Part shown: piece by piece, positions 8,739 through 20,482 of the stretch
Numbering within the stretch: position 1 is the first letter of the stretch
Layout: each line of letters begins with the position of its first letter
NCBI RefSeq assembly: GCF_006539165.1
Contig: NZ_BJMM01000003.1
Span: 1-64,000, forward strand
Length of the DNA stretch: 64,000 bases
Source of the DNA: Streptomyces cacaoi
Lineage (GTDB): Bacteria > Actinomycetota > Actinomycetes > Streptomycetales > Streptomycetaceae
Direction: 5' to 3'
Program-made: the position numbers and the translations under genes
The notes under the pieces: model-generated
What the model saw: the letters and a program-made list of their open reading frames with translations, nothing else
The model's database searches: none
What the model was told of the DNA's origin: nothing

Positions 8739-10190
8739 GTGAGGGACCAGCCGACCATCCTGCATCTGGACATGGATGCCTTCTTCGCCGCCGTTGAGCA
8801 GGCTTCCAAGCCCAGCCTGCGCGGGAAGCCGGTGATCGTCGGCGGGCTCGGGCCCCGCGGGGTCGTCTCCACCGCTTCCTACGAGGCCCGGCGCTTCGGG
8901 GTGCACTCGGCGATGCCGACGGCGCAGGCCCGGCGGCTGTGTCCGAACGCCGCCTATCTGGGGCCGCGCTTCGGGCTCTACCGCAAGGTGAGCGACGTCG
9001 TCATGGAGCTGCTGCACGAGCTCTCGCCGCTGGTGGAGCCGCTCAGTCTGGACGAGGCGTTCGTCGATCTGGAGGCCGCCGAGGCGCCGGCCCGGCCGGT
9101 GCGGGACGCCGACGGGGCGCACCGGGTGGGGGAGCGGCTGCGGGCGGCGATCCGGGCGGCCACCGGGCTGAGCGGCTCGGTGGGGCTCGCGGGGTCGAAG
9201 ATGCTCGCCAAGATCGCCTCCGAGCAGGCCAAACCGGACGGGATCGTACTCATCGAGCCGGGTACCGAGCGGGACATGCTGGCGCCGATGCCGGTGCGGA
9301 TCCTGCCGGGCGTCGGCCCGGCCACGGCCGAGACGCTGCGCAGGGCCGGCATCACGACCGTGGGGGAGACGGCCGAGGCGGGGTCCGAGGAGCTGGTGCG
9401 GCTGCTGGGCAAGGCGCACGGGGCCTCGGTGTACGCGATGGCGCACGGGGTGGACGAGCGTCCGGTGGTCGCGGAGCGGGACGCCAAGTCGGTCTCGGTC
9501 GAGGACACCTACGACGTGGACCTCACCGACCGCACGCGGGTGCGGTGGGAGGTGGAGCGGCTGGCCGAGCGCTGTGTGACGCGGCTGCGCGCCGCCGGGC
9601 GCTCGGGGCGCACCGTCGTGATCAAGGTGCGCAGCTACGACTTCTCCACGCTGACCCGCTCCGAGACGCTGCGCGGGCCGACGGACGATCCGGGAGTGGT
9701 CAAGGAGGCCGCGCAGCGGCTGCTCGACGGGGTGGACACCACGGCGGGGGTGCGGCTGCTGGGCGTGGGCGTGAGCGGGCTCGCGGACTTCACACAGGAG
9801 GATCTGTTCGCGCAGGCAGCGCAGGAGGCCGGTGAGGCGGAGAAGGCCGAGGCGGTGGGGGAGGAGGCCGGGGAGGTCGGCTCTGCCGAGGACACCGGGG
9901 GCGTGCCGGAGCCGGTCGAGGAGGACACGGTGCAGGACCGCCGGTGGGTCCCGGGGCGGGATGTGCGGCATGCCGGGTACGGCCGGGGCTGGGTGCAGGG
10001 CAGCGGCGTCGGGAAGGTGACCGTCCGCTTCGAGGAGCCGGATACGCCGCCGGGGCGGGTGCGGACGTTCTCGGTGGACGATCCCGAGTTGCAGCCGGCG
10101 GAGCCGCGGATGCTGGATGCCGCGATCGCGGAGGTGCTGGCCGGGGGCCGGGCCGCGGCGGAGCGGGGCGGGGCGGAGCCGGCACGCTAG
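8739..10190 (+). CDS. dinB: DNA polymerase IV (Y-family translesion polymerase)
   Basis: A 483-residue error-prone polymerase. Catalytic acidic residues are visible at D11 (HLDMDAFFAAVE) and D105-E106 (SLDEAFVDL); the palm/fingers continue through GSVGLAGSKMLAKIAS, a helix-hairpin-helix follows (ILPGVGPATAETLRRAGI), and the little-finger domain contains VRSYDFSTLTRSETL. After an acidic linker (about residues 365-400) there is an extra actinobacterial C-terminal segment (GYGRGWVQGSGVGKVTVRF). No canonical beta-clamp pentapeptide is obvious at the extreme C-terminus; QEDLF near residue 352 is the best candidate. GTG 8739 gives the family N-terminus. I see no LexA-type operator upstream. Confidence 0.93.
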   Translation: MRDQPTILHLDMDAFFAAVEQASKPSLRGKPVIVGGLGPRGVVSTASYEARRFGVHSAMPTAQARRLCPNAAYLGPRFGLYRKVSDVVMELLHELSPLVEPLSLDEAFVDLEAAEAPARPVRDADGAHRVGERLRAAIRAATGLSGSVGLAGSKMLAKIASEQAKPDGIVLIEPGTERDMLAPMPVRILPGVGPATAETLRRAGITTVGETAEAGSEELVRLLGKAHGASVYAMAHGVDERPVVAERDAKSVSVEDTYDVDLTDRTRVRWEVERLAERCVTRLRAAGRSGRTVVIKVRSYDFSTLTRSETLRGPTDDPGVVKEAAQRLLDGVDTTAGVRLLGVGVSGLADFTQEDLFAQAAQEAGEAEKAEAVGEEAGEVGSAEDTGGVPEPVEEDTVQDRRWVPGRDVRHAGYGRGWVQGSGVGKVTVRFEEPDTPPGRVRTFSVDDPELQPAEPRMLDAAIAEVLAGGRAAAERGGAEPAR

Positions 10191-10507
10191 CCGGGCCTCG
10201 TCCCGGCCCTGGCCCGCGGCCCGGCTTCGGACCTGGACACCTCGGCCCCCGCCTGGAATCGGGCCCGGGCGGCCTGGCTCCGGCTGTGCGCGGGTCCGGC
10301 CCCGGGCGTGGCCGTCGGTATCGGGCAGCGTGGCCCTGGCCCTCCCTGGTCTGGGAAGCCTGGTTCCGGGCTCCCTCTGGCCGGGGCAGACCGGCCCCGG
10401 CTCTCGGACCGGGCCTGAGCAGTTGGGCCGGGGCGTGTGGCCCGGGGGCGGGCGAGTGTGCGGTTCTCAGTGCCCGGGTGGGGGTGGGGCCGGGAGGACC
10501 CGGTGGG
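10191..10507. other. gene-free GC-rich stretch between convergent genes
   Basis: About 317 bases between the ends of dinB and the PRC-barrel gene, dominated by GGCCC/GGGCC runs. No reading frame here has a start, ribosome site and recognisable protein. No strong hairpin with a T-tract is visible. Confidence 0.6.
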
Positions 10508-10882
10508 TCACTCCTCGGCCCCGGCTATGCGGCCGAAGTCGCGGTCGGGGGGCGTGGCGGAGTCGTCGGCCGGGACGTCCAGGCCGTAGTGCCGGTACAG
10601 CTCCAGCTCCTGTTCGGGGGAGAGGTGCCGGCCGACGCCGAGGTCCGGGGCGCCCTTGATCAGGGAGCGTTCGTAGGGGACGCGCAGGCCGTCCTCGGCG
10701 ACGCTGCTCGGTTCGAGCGGGACGAAGGCGTCACGGGTGAACAGGCCGGTACGGACGGCCGCCCACTCCGGGCTGCCGGTCGCGTCGTCGAGGTAGACCT
10801 CGTCGACTGTGCCGATCTTGGTGCCCTCGCTGTCGAACGCCTTGCGGCCGATCAGGCTCCGGGGGTCGATCTCGGTCTGCAC
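10508..10882 (-). CDS. PRC-barrel domain protein
   Basis: A 124-residue protein. An N-terminal PRC-barrel (about residues 5-80: LIGRKAFDSEGTKIGTVDEVYLDD, then EWAAVRTGLFTRDAFVPL) is followed by a short C-terminal segment with LSPEQELELYRHYGL, a motif common in Streptomyces PRC-barrel proteins. PRC-barrels serve as protein- or RNA-binding adaptors; the role of these stand-alone actinobacterial copies is unknown, though many are stress-induced. Start GTG at 10882 is preferred over an upstream start at 10930 because GGGAGGGAG lies at 10889-10897, just upstream on the minus strand. Confidence 0.85.
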   Translation of the reverse strand: MQTEIDPRSLIGRKAFDSEGTKIGTVDEVYLDDATGSPEWAAVRTGLFTRDAFVPLEPSSVAEDGLRVPYERSLIKGAPDLGVGRHLSPEQELELYRHYGLDVPADDSATPPDRDFGRIAGAEE

Positions 10883-11025
10883 GGTTGTCTCCCTCCCACG
10901 GTTCGCCCTGGGCGTCGGACTCGTACTCACAACGAAACGGTACTTCTCGGTTATTGGCCACTCGAGTGCGGACCCGGTTACCGGACGGTCCCTCGCTGAT
11001 AGGCTCGCAAGTGGCTGTCGACCCC

Positions 11026-11249
11026 GCGCGGGAGAGTTCTCCGGTGAACTGCCGGAGGCGCCGAAGGAGCAACTCCTCCCCGGAATCTCTCAGGCTCAGG
11101 TACCGCGCGGACGAGGTCACTCTGGAAAGCAGGGCGGGCCCGGGGAGCCATCGCCGGGGCCCCTCCTCACCGACGGTGAAAGCCGGACCGGCCGGGACTG
11201 TGGGCGGGACCGGTGAAGCTCTCAGGTTGAGATGACAGAGGGGGAGGCC
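11026..11249 (+). ncRNA. glycine riboswitch (tandem aptamers) upstream of gcvP
   Basis: Two consecutive copies of the glycine aptamer pattern are readable. The first runs from GCGCGGGAGAG through GCGCCGAAGGAGCAA and ATCTCTCAGGCTCAGGTACC to the GTCACTCTGGAAAGC end. The second, starting near GACGGTGAAAGCC, closes with GCTCTCAGGTTGAGATGACA and GAGGGGGAG at about 11214-11249. The CTCTCAGG and GACAGAGGGGGA boxes are diagnostic of this class, and the downstream gene is glycine decarboxylase, the expected target. In known examples glycine binding switches the gene on. About 55 bases separate the riboswitch from the gcvP start. TAGGCT at 11000-11005 is a possible -10. Confidence 0.9.
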
Positions 11250-11305
11250 GTCCGGGCACCCGTCCCAGGTGCCCTCGAAGGTCGCAGAGACCAGGAGGCC
11301 CCCAG

Positions 11306-14194
<2,889 letters not shown>

Positions 14195-14234
14195 GCGGCT
14201 GAGCGCGCCGCGTCCCGCGCGGCGGAGCACGGAG

Positions 14235-14269
14235 AAGGGCCGGTACGGCGACTGCCGTGCCGGCCCTTT
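14235..14269 (+). terminator. intrinsic terminator after gcvP
   Basis: A 15-bp stem with one G-U pair: AAGGGCCGGTACGGC, loop GACT, GCCGTGCCGGCCCTT, ending in TTT. It lies 41 bases after the gcvP stop and may also serve the convergent DUF5999 gene. Confidence 0.8.
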
Positions 14270-14318
14270 GTCCGCTGTTCTTCCAGGGGTTTCAGTTCTC
14301 GTGGAGCGGCGCGCCCGC

Positions 14319-14525
14319 TCAGGCGGCCGTGGTGACGTGCCGGGTGCCCGGGGGGCGGTGCGGGTCGATGATCTTGCCGTCCGGCAGCAGCTCACCGGTG
14401 TCCTCGAAGAGGAGGACGCCGTTGCAGAGCAGACTCCAGCCCTGTTCGGGGTGGTGGGCGACGGGCTGGGCCGCCTCCCGGTCTGCTGAGTCCGCTGTCG
14501 GGCACGGTGGCTGGTGCTGGCACAT
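14319..14525 (-). CDS. DUF5999 family small protein
   Basis: A 68-residue actinobacterial protein beginning MCQHQPPCPTADS. The N-terminal C-x-H-x4-C pattern (C2, H4, C8) and a later WSLLCNGVLLFEDTGELL suggest a small metal-binding fold (inference). The family is almost confined to Streptomyces and has no assigned function; the gcvP neighbourhood is a usual location. ATG 14525 is used because family members begin here; upstream extension to 14657 is low-complexity and lacks a ribosome site. Confidence 0.8.
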   Translation of the reverse strand: MCQHQPPCPTADSADREAAQPVAHHPEQGWSLLCNGVLLFEDTGELLPDGKIIDPHRPPGTRHVTTAA

Positions 14526-14854
14526 GGTCGCTGTCGTCTTCCGTCGAGTGGTCTGAGTCCTGCGGCTGTGACTGTCCATGGACGTCCCCCCGTACGTTGC
14601 GGTCTTCCCCCAGTGTTGCGCCGCCGGCTCGAATCCGCAGGGATTTCGGGTCAGCACGTACCCATCCGCTCAGACGCGTCACCCGGGCGGGTGGTTGCGC
14701 CCAACAAGCCGCCGGACACGGGGCGTTGACCCTTTGGGGTACGCACGCGCACCCGGCCCGCCGGGACCGCACACGGCCGCGCCGGCGCACCTCGGTGCGC
14801 CGGCGCGGCCGGTGGCGTGTGACGGTCAGGCCCGTCTCCGCCGGGGTGCCGGTG
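14526..14854. other. intergenic region with one strong hairpin
   Basis: About 330 bases between two minus-strand genes. Apart from the perfect hairpin at 14775-14810 it shows no coding frame. It must hold the promoter of the DUF5999 gene on the minus strand, but I cannot pick the hexamers with confidence. Confidence 0.5.
14775..14810. terminator. perfect 16-bp hairpin, probable terminator
   Basis: GGCCGCGCCGGCGCAC, loop CTCG, GTGCGCCGGCGCGGCC: a perfect 16-bp stem with a stable tetraloop, 45 bases beyond the stop of the minus-strand hypothetical gene ending at 14855. No T-tract follows, as is usual for actinobacterial terminators. Confidence 0.7.
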
Positions 14855-15598
14855 TCACAGCCCCGCGGTGTCCACGGCCGCGGGCCGCTCGGCACCGGGG
14901 GCCGTGCCGCGCAGCAGCGGGGGTGTGAGCAGGCGGCGGGTGAGCTGCGGCAGGAGCGCGTCCATCCGGTGGGAGGTGTGCGAGGCGATGCCGGGCGGCG
15001 CGGGGGCCAGCGGCACCAGCAGATCCGCCGGGCCGGGTGTGCTCGTCGCGGGGTCGGCCGACGGGTTCGCGTGCAGCCAGAGCATCACCATGTACAGCTC
15101 GGGCACCGACAGCAGCCGGGGTTGGAAGGCGGCCGTCAGCGACTCGGCCTGGCGCAGCGCCCGCAGGCCCGAGAAGACGTACGGGCCCTGGGAGAAGTGG
15201 CCGAAGGCCCAGCCGTCGGCGGTGAGCACCGCCTCGGCGGCGCACACATGGCCGGACCGGCCGCGGCCGCCGGGGGCCTCGGGGGCCGGGTGTCCGGCCT
15301 GCGTGGAGTGTCCGGTCTGCGCGGTGTGCTCGGAGCTCTCGGGGTGCTCGGGGGCCCCGGTCTCCTCGCGTAGCAGGAAGCGCCAGCCGGTGAGCCGGGT
15401 GACGGGCGGCCCGGTCCGTCCGTGTGCCGCGACCCGCGCCAACTCGTGTACGGGAAGCGGGAGTTCGGGGTGGAGGGGGCCGGTCGCGGTGCGGACGGCG
15501 GCGGGTACACGGGAGCTGCGGAGTGCGGTCGGTGAGCCGAGTGCGGTCAGGATGCTGCGCAGGGCAGCTGCGGGGGCCGGGGGAGCGTGCAGCGGCAT
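14855..15598 (-). CDS. Streptomyces-restricted hypothetical protein
   Basis: A 247-residue protein that I do not recognise beyond a general resemblance to lineage-specific Streptomyces proteins found beside DUF5999 and GCS2 genes. A globular-looking segment spans about residues 110-190 (VLTADGWAFGHFSQGPYVFSG and LLSVPELYMVMLWLHANP), interrupted before that by a low-complexity stretch rich in S/T/Q/H/G (about 80-110). No signal peptide or membrane helix. ATG 15598 is preceded on its strand by GAGAGG. Confidence 0.65.
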   Translation of the reverse strand: MPLHAPPAPAAALRSILTALGSPTALRSSRVPAAVRTATGPLHPELPLPVHELARVAAHGRTGPPVTRLTGWRFLLREETGAPEHPESSEHTAQTGHSTQAGHPAPEAPGGRGRSGHVCAAEAVLTADGWAFGHFSQGPYVFSGLRALRQAESLTAAFQPRLLSVPELYMVMLWLHANPSADPATSTPGPADLLVPLAPAPPGIASHTSHRMDALLPQLTRRLLTPPLLRGTAPGAERPAAVDTAGL

Positions 15599-16090
15599 AG
15601 CGGGTCGCCTCTCGTCGGAGACTGTCGAGCTCAGGAGCGCGCGGACAGCGGCGTCGGCACGAGGGCGGGGGATCGCGGGCGCGGGCCGTCGAACGGGGGC
15701 GCGATACGCGTCAACTCCCGCCTCTGGGGCGAAGTTTATACGAGATATGTTCGAGTGAGGTTTCCGCTAACCGGCCGCCGCGTTTCGTGGAAGGGGGCAA
15801 CAGGCCGAATCCCCGGGGTCTCCACCTGCGGGACCGGGGGGCGTGAGCGAGTGACCTCGTATTGCGTGGGGGGCGCGTACGGCCTGATGTCGACCGTGAT
15901 TTATCACGGTTCCGACGGGGTGAGAAGTCCTGCCGTATGCCCACGGAATGTGCCGACGCGCATTCGCCAGCCTAGCGTCGGTTACCCGCCTTCGACAGTC
16001 GTGTAAGGCGTATCGCTCGTCCGGAGGGGCATCATCGGTGCACGTTCGCACGGGCACTCGAACAACAGGGGCGACAGGGGAGGACCCTCC
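15599..16090. other. long divergent intergenic region
   Basis: About 490 bases between the divergent hypothetical and GCS2-type genes. It is less GC-rich than its surroundings in places (for example the TTTATACGAGATATGTTCG stretch near 15733-15753), contains the palindrome at 15893-15910 and must carry promoters in both directions. No coding frame with a credible start is seen. Confidence 0.5.
15893..15910. promoter_or_regulatory. 18-bp operator-like palindrome
   Basis: ACCGTGAT-TT-ATCACGGT is a perfect 8-2-8 inverted repeat in an AT-richer pocket about 180 bases upstream of the GCS2-type gene. Size and symmetry fit a dimeric helix-turn-helix regulator site; the regulator is unknown. Confidence 0.5.
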
Positions 16091-17587
16091 ATGGGAGAGA
16101 AGGTCGTGGCCGACAGGTTCGACCTGGCCGACCGGCGGCGGTACCGGGAGAAGCTGCGCGCATGTCTGCGCGCGCTCCGGCTGTTGTTGGACGGGAGGCG
16201 GTTCGACCGGCCGCGCAATCTCATGGGGCTGGAGATAGAACTGAATCTCGCCGACGCCGGCGGACAGCCGATGATGACGAATACCCGGGTCCTCGAACAG
16301 ATCGCGAGCCGGGATTTCCAGACCGAGTTGGGGCAGTTCAACCTCGAAGTGAATATCGTGCCGCACGCGCTCTCCGGGAGAGTGCTGGACCAACTCGCCG
16401 AGGAACTCCGCACCGGGCTCGCGTACGCCGACCGGCAGGCCCGCGAGGTGAACGCGCGCATCGTGATGACCGGGATTCTGCCCACCCTCACGGCCGACGA
16501 CCTCACCTCGGCCAATCTGACCGTCGCCGACCGCTACACCCTGCTCAACGACCAGATCATGGCCTCGCGCGGGGAAGAGGTACGCCTCGACATCGAGGGC
16601 GCCGAACATCTGGTGTGCACCTCGGAGTCCATCGCGCCCGAGGCCGCCTGCACCTCGGTCCAGCTGCACCTCCAGGTGACGCCCGGGCGGTTCGCCGACG
16701 TGTGGAACGCCGCGCAGGCGGTGAGCGCCGTGCAGATCGCGATGGGCGCCAACTCGCCCTTCCTGTTCGGGCACGAGCTGTGGCGCGAGTCGCGGGTCCC
16801 GCTGTTCCTCCAGGCCACCGACACCCGTCCGCCGGAGCTGAGCGCCCAGGGAGTACGGCCGCGCACCTGGTTCGGTGAGCGGTGGATCGACTCGGCCTAC
16901 GACCTGTTCGAGGAGAACCTGCGCTACTTCCCCGCCCTGCTGCCCATCTGCGAGGACGAGGACCCGCTGGACACGCTGGCCGCCGGCGGCACCCCGGCGC
17001 TGGGCGAACTCGCCCTGCACAACGGCACGGTGTACCGCTGGAACCGCCCCGTCTACGGCGTCATGGACGGCGTTCCGCACCTGCGGGTGGAGAACCGGGT
17101 GCTGCCCGCCGGACCGACCGTCGCCGACGTGCTGGCCAACACCGCCTTCTACTACGGGCTCGTGCGGGCGCTGGCGGACGAGCCGCGGCCCGTGTGGAGC
17201 CGGATGCCGTTCACGGACGCGGCACGCAACTTCGACGCGGCGTGCCGGTACGGCATCGACGCCGAGCTGTGGTGGCCCCGTACCGGGCGCGGCCAGGGCC
17301 GGGCGCGGGTGCCGGCCGTGCGGCTGGTGCGCGAGGAGTTGCTGCCGCTCGCCGCGGCCGGGCTCGACGCCTGGGGCGTGGAGCCCAGCGACCGCGACCG
17401 CTGCCTGTCCGTCATCGAGGAGCGGTGCCGGCGGCACGTCAACGGCGCCTCGTGGCAGGTCGCGGCGTACCACCGGGCGCGGGAGAGCGGGCTGGACCGG
17501 GGCAAGGCGCTGGCGGCCGTCACCCGCGGATATGTGGAGCGCGCCGACGAGGGCGCGCCGGTGCACACCTGGACGCCGGGGCCCTGA
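16091..17587 (+). CDS. glutamate-cysteine ligase-like protein (GCS2 family)
   Basis: A 498-residue protein of the carboxylate-amine ligase/GCS2 superfamily, which joins the gamma-carboxyl of glutamate to an amine with ATP. Visible family features are NLMGLEIELNLAD near the start (acidic metal-binding strand), TELGQFNLEVNIVP, a middle SVQLHLQV strand, and MGANSPFLFGHELWRESRVPLF (read in two parts). In Streptomyces, mycothiol rather than glutathione is the main thiol, so the true product may be another gamma-glutamyl compound. GGGGAGG precedes ATG 16091. Convergent with the next gene, with only 20 bases between stops. Confidence 0.85.
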   Translation: MGEKVVADRFDLADRRRYREKLRACLRALRLLLDGRRFDRPRNLMGLEIELNLADAGGQPMMTNTRVLEQIASRDFQTELGQFNLEVNIVPHALSGRVLDQLAEELRTGLAYADRQAREVNARIVMTGILPTLTADDLTSANLTVADRYTLLNDQIMASRGEEVRLDIEGAEHLVCTSESIAPEAACTSVQLHLQVTPGRFADVWNAAQAVSAVQIAMGANSPFLFGHELWRESRVPLFLQATDTRPPELSAQGVRPRTWFGERWIDSAYDLFEENLRYFPALLPICEDEDPLDTLAAGGTPALGELALHNGTVYRWNRPVYGVMDGVPHLRVENRVLPAGPTVADVLANTAFYYGLVRALADEPRPVWSRMPFTDAARNFDAACRYGIDAELWWPRTGRGQGRARVPAVRLVREELLPLAAAGLDAWGVEPSDRDRCLSVIEERCRRHVNGASWQVAAYHRARESGLDRGKALAAVTRGYVERADEGAPVHTWTPGP

Positions 17588-17607
17588 ACCGCCGGACCGC
17601 GCGGGGC

Positions 17608-19422
17608 TCAACCGCGGCTCCCCGCCTCCATGATGGCCTTGAGGATGACCTCGTGGATCTGGGACGGATCGTCGACCTGGTGCGACGAGCCGCCGGTGGC
17701 CTCGGCGATCTCCTCGGCGGCCTTCTCGTCGGCGTCCGGGCCCACCGCGACGGTGATCAGCGGCAGCGGCGGCTTGCCCTCGCTCTGCTCCTTCAGGCCG
17801 AGGGCCAGCTCGTCGCGCGAGATGCTGCCCGGGTCCTCGTTGGAGCCGTCGGTGAGCAGCACCACGGCGTTGAACTTCCCGGAGGCGTAGGAGGAGCGGA
17901 CCTTCTTGTAGGCGGCGAGCGCCGTGTCGTACAGGCCCGTCGCGCCGCCCGGTATGGGCTCCATCCGGCCGAAGGCGGAGGTGAGTTCGTCGCGCTGGGT
18001 GCCGCCGCCCTCGACGCGGTCGCCGAGCCGGCCCAGCGGCACCAGCTCGCGGTGGTCCTTGCCGCCGTCGAGCCGGGTGGCGAACTCCCACAGGCCCACC
18101 TCGTCCTGCGGGGTGAACTGGGACAGCCCCTGGATCAGCGACGCCTTGGTGACGTCCATACGGGACTGGCCCGGCCGGCCCGGCACGGGCTGCGCCATCG
18201 ACGCCGAGGCGTCGACGACCAGCAGGAAGCGCGCGCTCTGCACGGTGATGGTCCACATGCCCAGCGTGGCGCGGACGTTGCGGGTGGAGGGCGGATCGCC
18301 CGGGGTGGCCTTCCAGGGCTGGGGTGAACGGGCGCCGGCGGCGCGGGCGAGCCGGGCGTCGGCCTTGCCGCCGGGCTTGCGGAAGCCGTGCCGGGCGAGC
18401 GTCCGCAGGCCCGTGTCGTCGCCCAGGAGGGTCTGGAAGCGCAGGGCGGCGCGGCTCTTCTCGGTGCTCAGCTTGTCGCTGTCGACCAGCGTCAACGGGT
18501 AGTCGAGGGCCGTCGCGTCCTCCTTCGGGTAGAACAGCCGCAGTCCCGGTGCGTCGCCCGCGGCCTTGTTGTGGGCGTACGCGGCCTGTTCGGAGACGAT
18601 GAGGGCCTGGTTGCGCTGTGGATTGCCCAGCTCCGCGCCGGAGTCGTCGCGCGGCAGGGTGGCCAGCACCTGGGAGTCGCCGGGCGCGGTCCGCTCGGCC
18701 AGCTGTTTGGCCGCGGCCGCCGCCTGCGTCTCGGACTTCCCGCCGCCCTTCTCGACGGCCGCGCTGTGCATCCGCGTGAGCGCGAGCAGCCCGGTGGCGC
18801 TGCGGGCCGGATCGGCGCTGCCGACCCGCAGATCGCCCTCGCCGGTCGCCGCGCCGGCGATCGACGACCACGAGTACCGCTTGTCGGGCCAGCCCATCTT
18901 CCCGGCCGCCGACGGGACGACGGCCAGCGCCAGCGGCGATCCCGCCACATCGCCGAGGGTCTCCAGCCGCGGCGCGCGGCCCGAGGAGGTCACGCGGTCC
19001 ACCCAGACCCGCGAGTCCGGCAGCCAGACGTCGTAGTCGGCCGAGGCGCCCACCGAGCCGCGCCGCAGGCTGTCGGCCACCTCGGCGCCGGTGCGCTCGC
19101 TCACCCGGACGTCCAGACAGCGGCCGTCGGACGTCGTCTTCTCCTCGCGGGCGTGCGCGGCCAGGCTGCGCAGCGCGGGCGCGATGTCGGGGGAGGCGGC
19201 GATCCGCAGCCCGACGGAGTCCTCGCAGCCGTCGGTGAACGGCAGGACACCGGTGCGGGCTGCCACGGCGGTGCCGGCACCGAGCGCCACGACGAACGCG
19301 GTGGCGAGGACGACGGTGCGCCGACGGGAGCCCTGCCCGCGTCGCGGGCGCCGCCCGGACGTCGGACGGGCACCCCGCGTGCCGGCGGAACCGGAGCCGT
19401 CGGGCAAGCTGTGACGTGGCAT
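17608..19422 (-). CDS. exported substrate-binding/von Willebrand factor A protein
   Basis: A 604-residue secreted or membrane-anchored protein. The N-terminus has an arginine-rich stretch then one hydrophobic segment (TVVLATAFVVALGAGTAVA), consistent with a signal anchor. Residues of about 60-350 resemble a periplasmic solute-binding domain (extracellular solute-binding type II); a C-terminal VWA domain (about 395-600) has an intact metal site beginning D404-A-S406-A-S408, plus the downstream LLTDGSN motif. Such two-domain proteins are widespread in actinobacteria, role unknown; adhesion or metal-dependent binding is plausible. ATG 19422 is chosen because GAGGAGAGG lies about 11 bases upstream; longer in-frame starts give an implausible tail. 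Confidence 0.82.
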   Translation of the reverse strand: MPRHSLPDGSGSAGTRGARPTSGRRPRRGQGSRRRTVVLATAFVVALGAGTAVAARTGVLPFTDGCEDSVGLRIAASPDIAPALRSLAAHAREEKTTSDGRCLDVRVSERTGAEVADSLRRGSVGASADYDVWLPDSRVWVDRVTSSGRAPRLETLGDVAGSPLALAVVPSAAGKMGWPDKRYSWSSIAGAATGEGDLRVGSADPARSATGLLALTRMHSAAVEKGGGKSETQAAAAAKQLAERTAPGDSQVLATLPRDDSGAELGNPQRNQALIVSEQAAYAHNKAAGDAPGLRLFYPKEDATALDYPLTLVDSDKLSTEKSRAALRFQTLLGDDTGLRTLARHGFRKPGGKADARLARAAGARSPQPWKATPGDPPSTRNVRATLGMWTITVQSARFLLVVDASASMAQPVPGRPGQSRMDVTKASLIQGLSQFTPQDEVGLWEFATRLDGGKDHRELVPLGRLGDRVEGGGTQRDELTSAFGRMEPIPGGATGLYDTALAAYKKVRSSYASGKFNAVVLLTDGSNEDPGSISRDELALGLKEQSEGKPPLPLITVAVGPDADEKAAEEIAEATGGSSHQVDDPSQIHEVILKAIMEAGSRG

Positions 19423-19669
19423 GGCGTGAACGCCTCTCCTCGAAGCCTTCCGGGCGGCGGCGCCGAGGGTGCGGCACGCCGAGGCGGCGCTCCTCCCCCG
19501 GATCGGTCGCGCGGTCCTCGTACTGGTTTTCGGCGACCCTAGCGTGACGGCGGAGGCGATGAGGCCGGATTGCTGAACTGGAGCCGGCGCCGCGGCGTGG
19601 GGCCGGGCGGCCGGGGCGGCCCGAGGGGAGAGCAGGAAGTGGCAACGACGTTCGCGACCGGAGGTCCCC

Positions 19670-20482
19670 TTGCGCGCACAGGCGCCTGACAACATTCCGC
19701 CCTCCCCGGCCCCGCCCGGCGAGGTGCCGCGCCCGGCTGTTCTCCGTACCGAGCTGCTGCTCGTGCTGGCGCTGTCGCTGGGAGCCAGCGCCGTCTCGTC
19801 GGTCATCAGTTTCGTCGGGGCTCTGACGCGGCCCGGCGGGCTCTCGGACCAGGCGGCTCAGCTCAACTCCTCGCAGGCGCCCGGGCGTCCGTGGCTGGAC
19901 CTGGCCTGGCAGCTGTTCGGCATCGCGACGGCGCTGGTGCCGGTCGCGCTCGTCGCCCATCTGCTCACCCGGGAGGGCGCGGGCGGGCTGCGCCGGCTGG
20001 GGTTCGACCGGCGGCGGCCGGGCTTCGACCTGGGCCTGGGCGCCGCGGTGGCCGCCGCCATCGGAGCCTGCGGCATCGGGCTGTATCTCGCCGCGCAGGC
20101 GAGCGGGTTCAACCTCACCGTGGAGCCGGAGTCGCTGCCGGAGGTGTGGTGGAAGTACCCGGTGCTGGTCCTCTCCGCCGTGCAGAACGCGGTGCTGGAA
20201 GAGGTGATCGTCGTCGGCTATGTGCTGCGGCGGCTGCACCAGCTGGGGTGGGGGCCGTGGGGCGCGGTGGCCGCGAGCGCCGTGCTGCGCGGCTCCTACC
20301 ACCTGTACCAGGGGATCGGCGGCTTCGTCGGGAACCTCGCGATGGGGCTCATCTTCGGCCTGCTGTACCGGCGTTGGGGCCGGGTGGGGCCGCTGGTGGT
20401 GGCGCACGCGCTGATCGACATCGTCGCGTTCATCGGCTACGCGCTGCTCGCGGGGAAGGTCGACTGGCTGCCCACGCCGTGA
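19670..20482 (+). CDS. CPBP (CAAX/ABI family) intramembrane metalloprotease
   Basis: A 270-residue polytopic membrane protein with about seven to eight hydrophobic segments. Catalytic motifs of the CPBP/Rce1 family are visible: E177-E178 in LEEVIVVGYVLRRL, H211 in GSYHLYQG, and H246-x3-D250 in HALIDIVAF. In bacteria these proteases cleave within the membrane and are linked to peptide maturation or envelope stress; the substrate is unknown. Translation starts at TTG 19670, just after GGAGGT; the GTG at 19639 is out of frame. Confidence 0.88.
   Translation: MRAQAPDNIPPSPAPPGEVPRPAVLRTELLLVLALSLGASAVSSVISFVGALTRPGGLSDQAAQLNSSQAPGRPWLDLAWQLFGIATALVPVALVAHLLTREGAGGLRRLGFDRRRPGFDLGLGAAVAAAIGACGIGLYLAAQASGFNLTVEPESLPEVWWKYPVLVLSAVQNAVLEEVIVVGYVLRRLHQLGWGPWGAVAASAVLRGSYHLYQGIGGFVGNLAMGLIFGLLYRRWGRVGPLVVAHALIDIVAFIGYALLAGKVDWLPTP

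Noticed and set aside
10191..10507. Plus-strand continuation of reading frames past dinB
   Set aside because: Translations are Gly/Pro/Arg runs of GC-rich DNA with no start signal or motif; the minus-strand PRC-barrel gene accounts for the DNA further right.
14625..14650. CTCGAATCC stretch resembling a tRNA T-arm
   Set aside because: No acceptor stem, anticodon arm or D-arm can be drawn around it.
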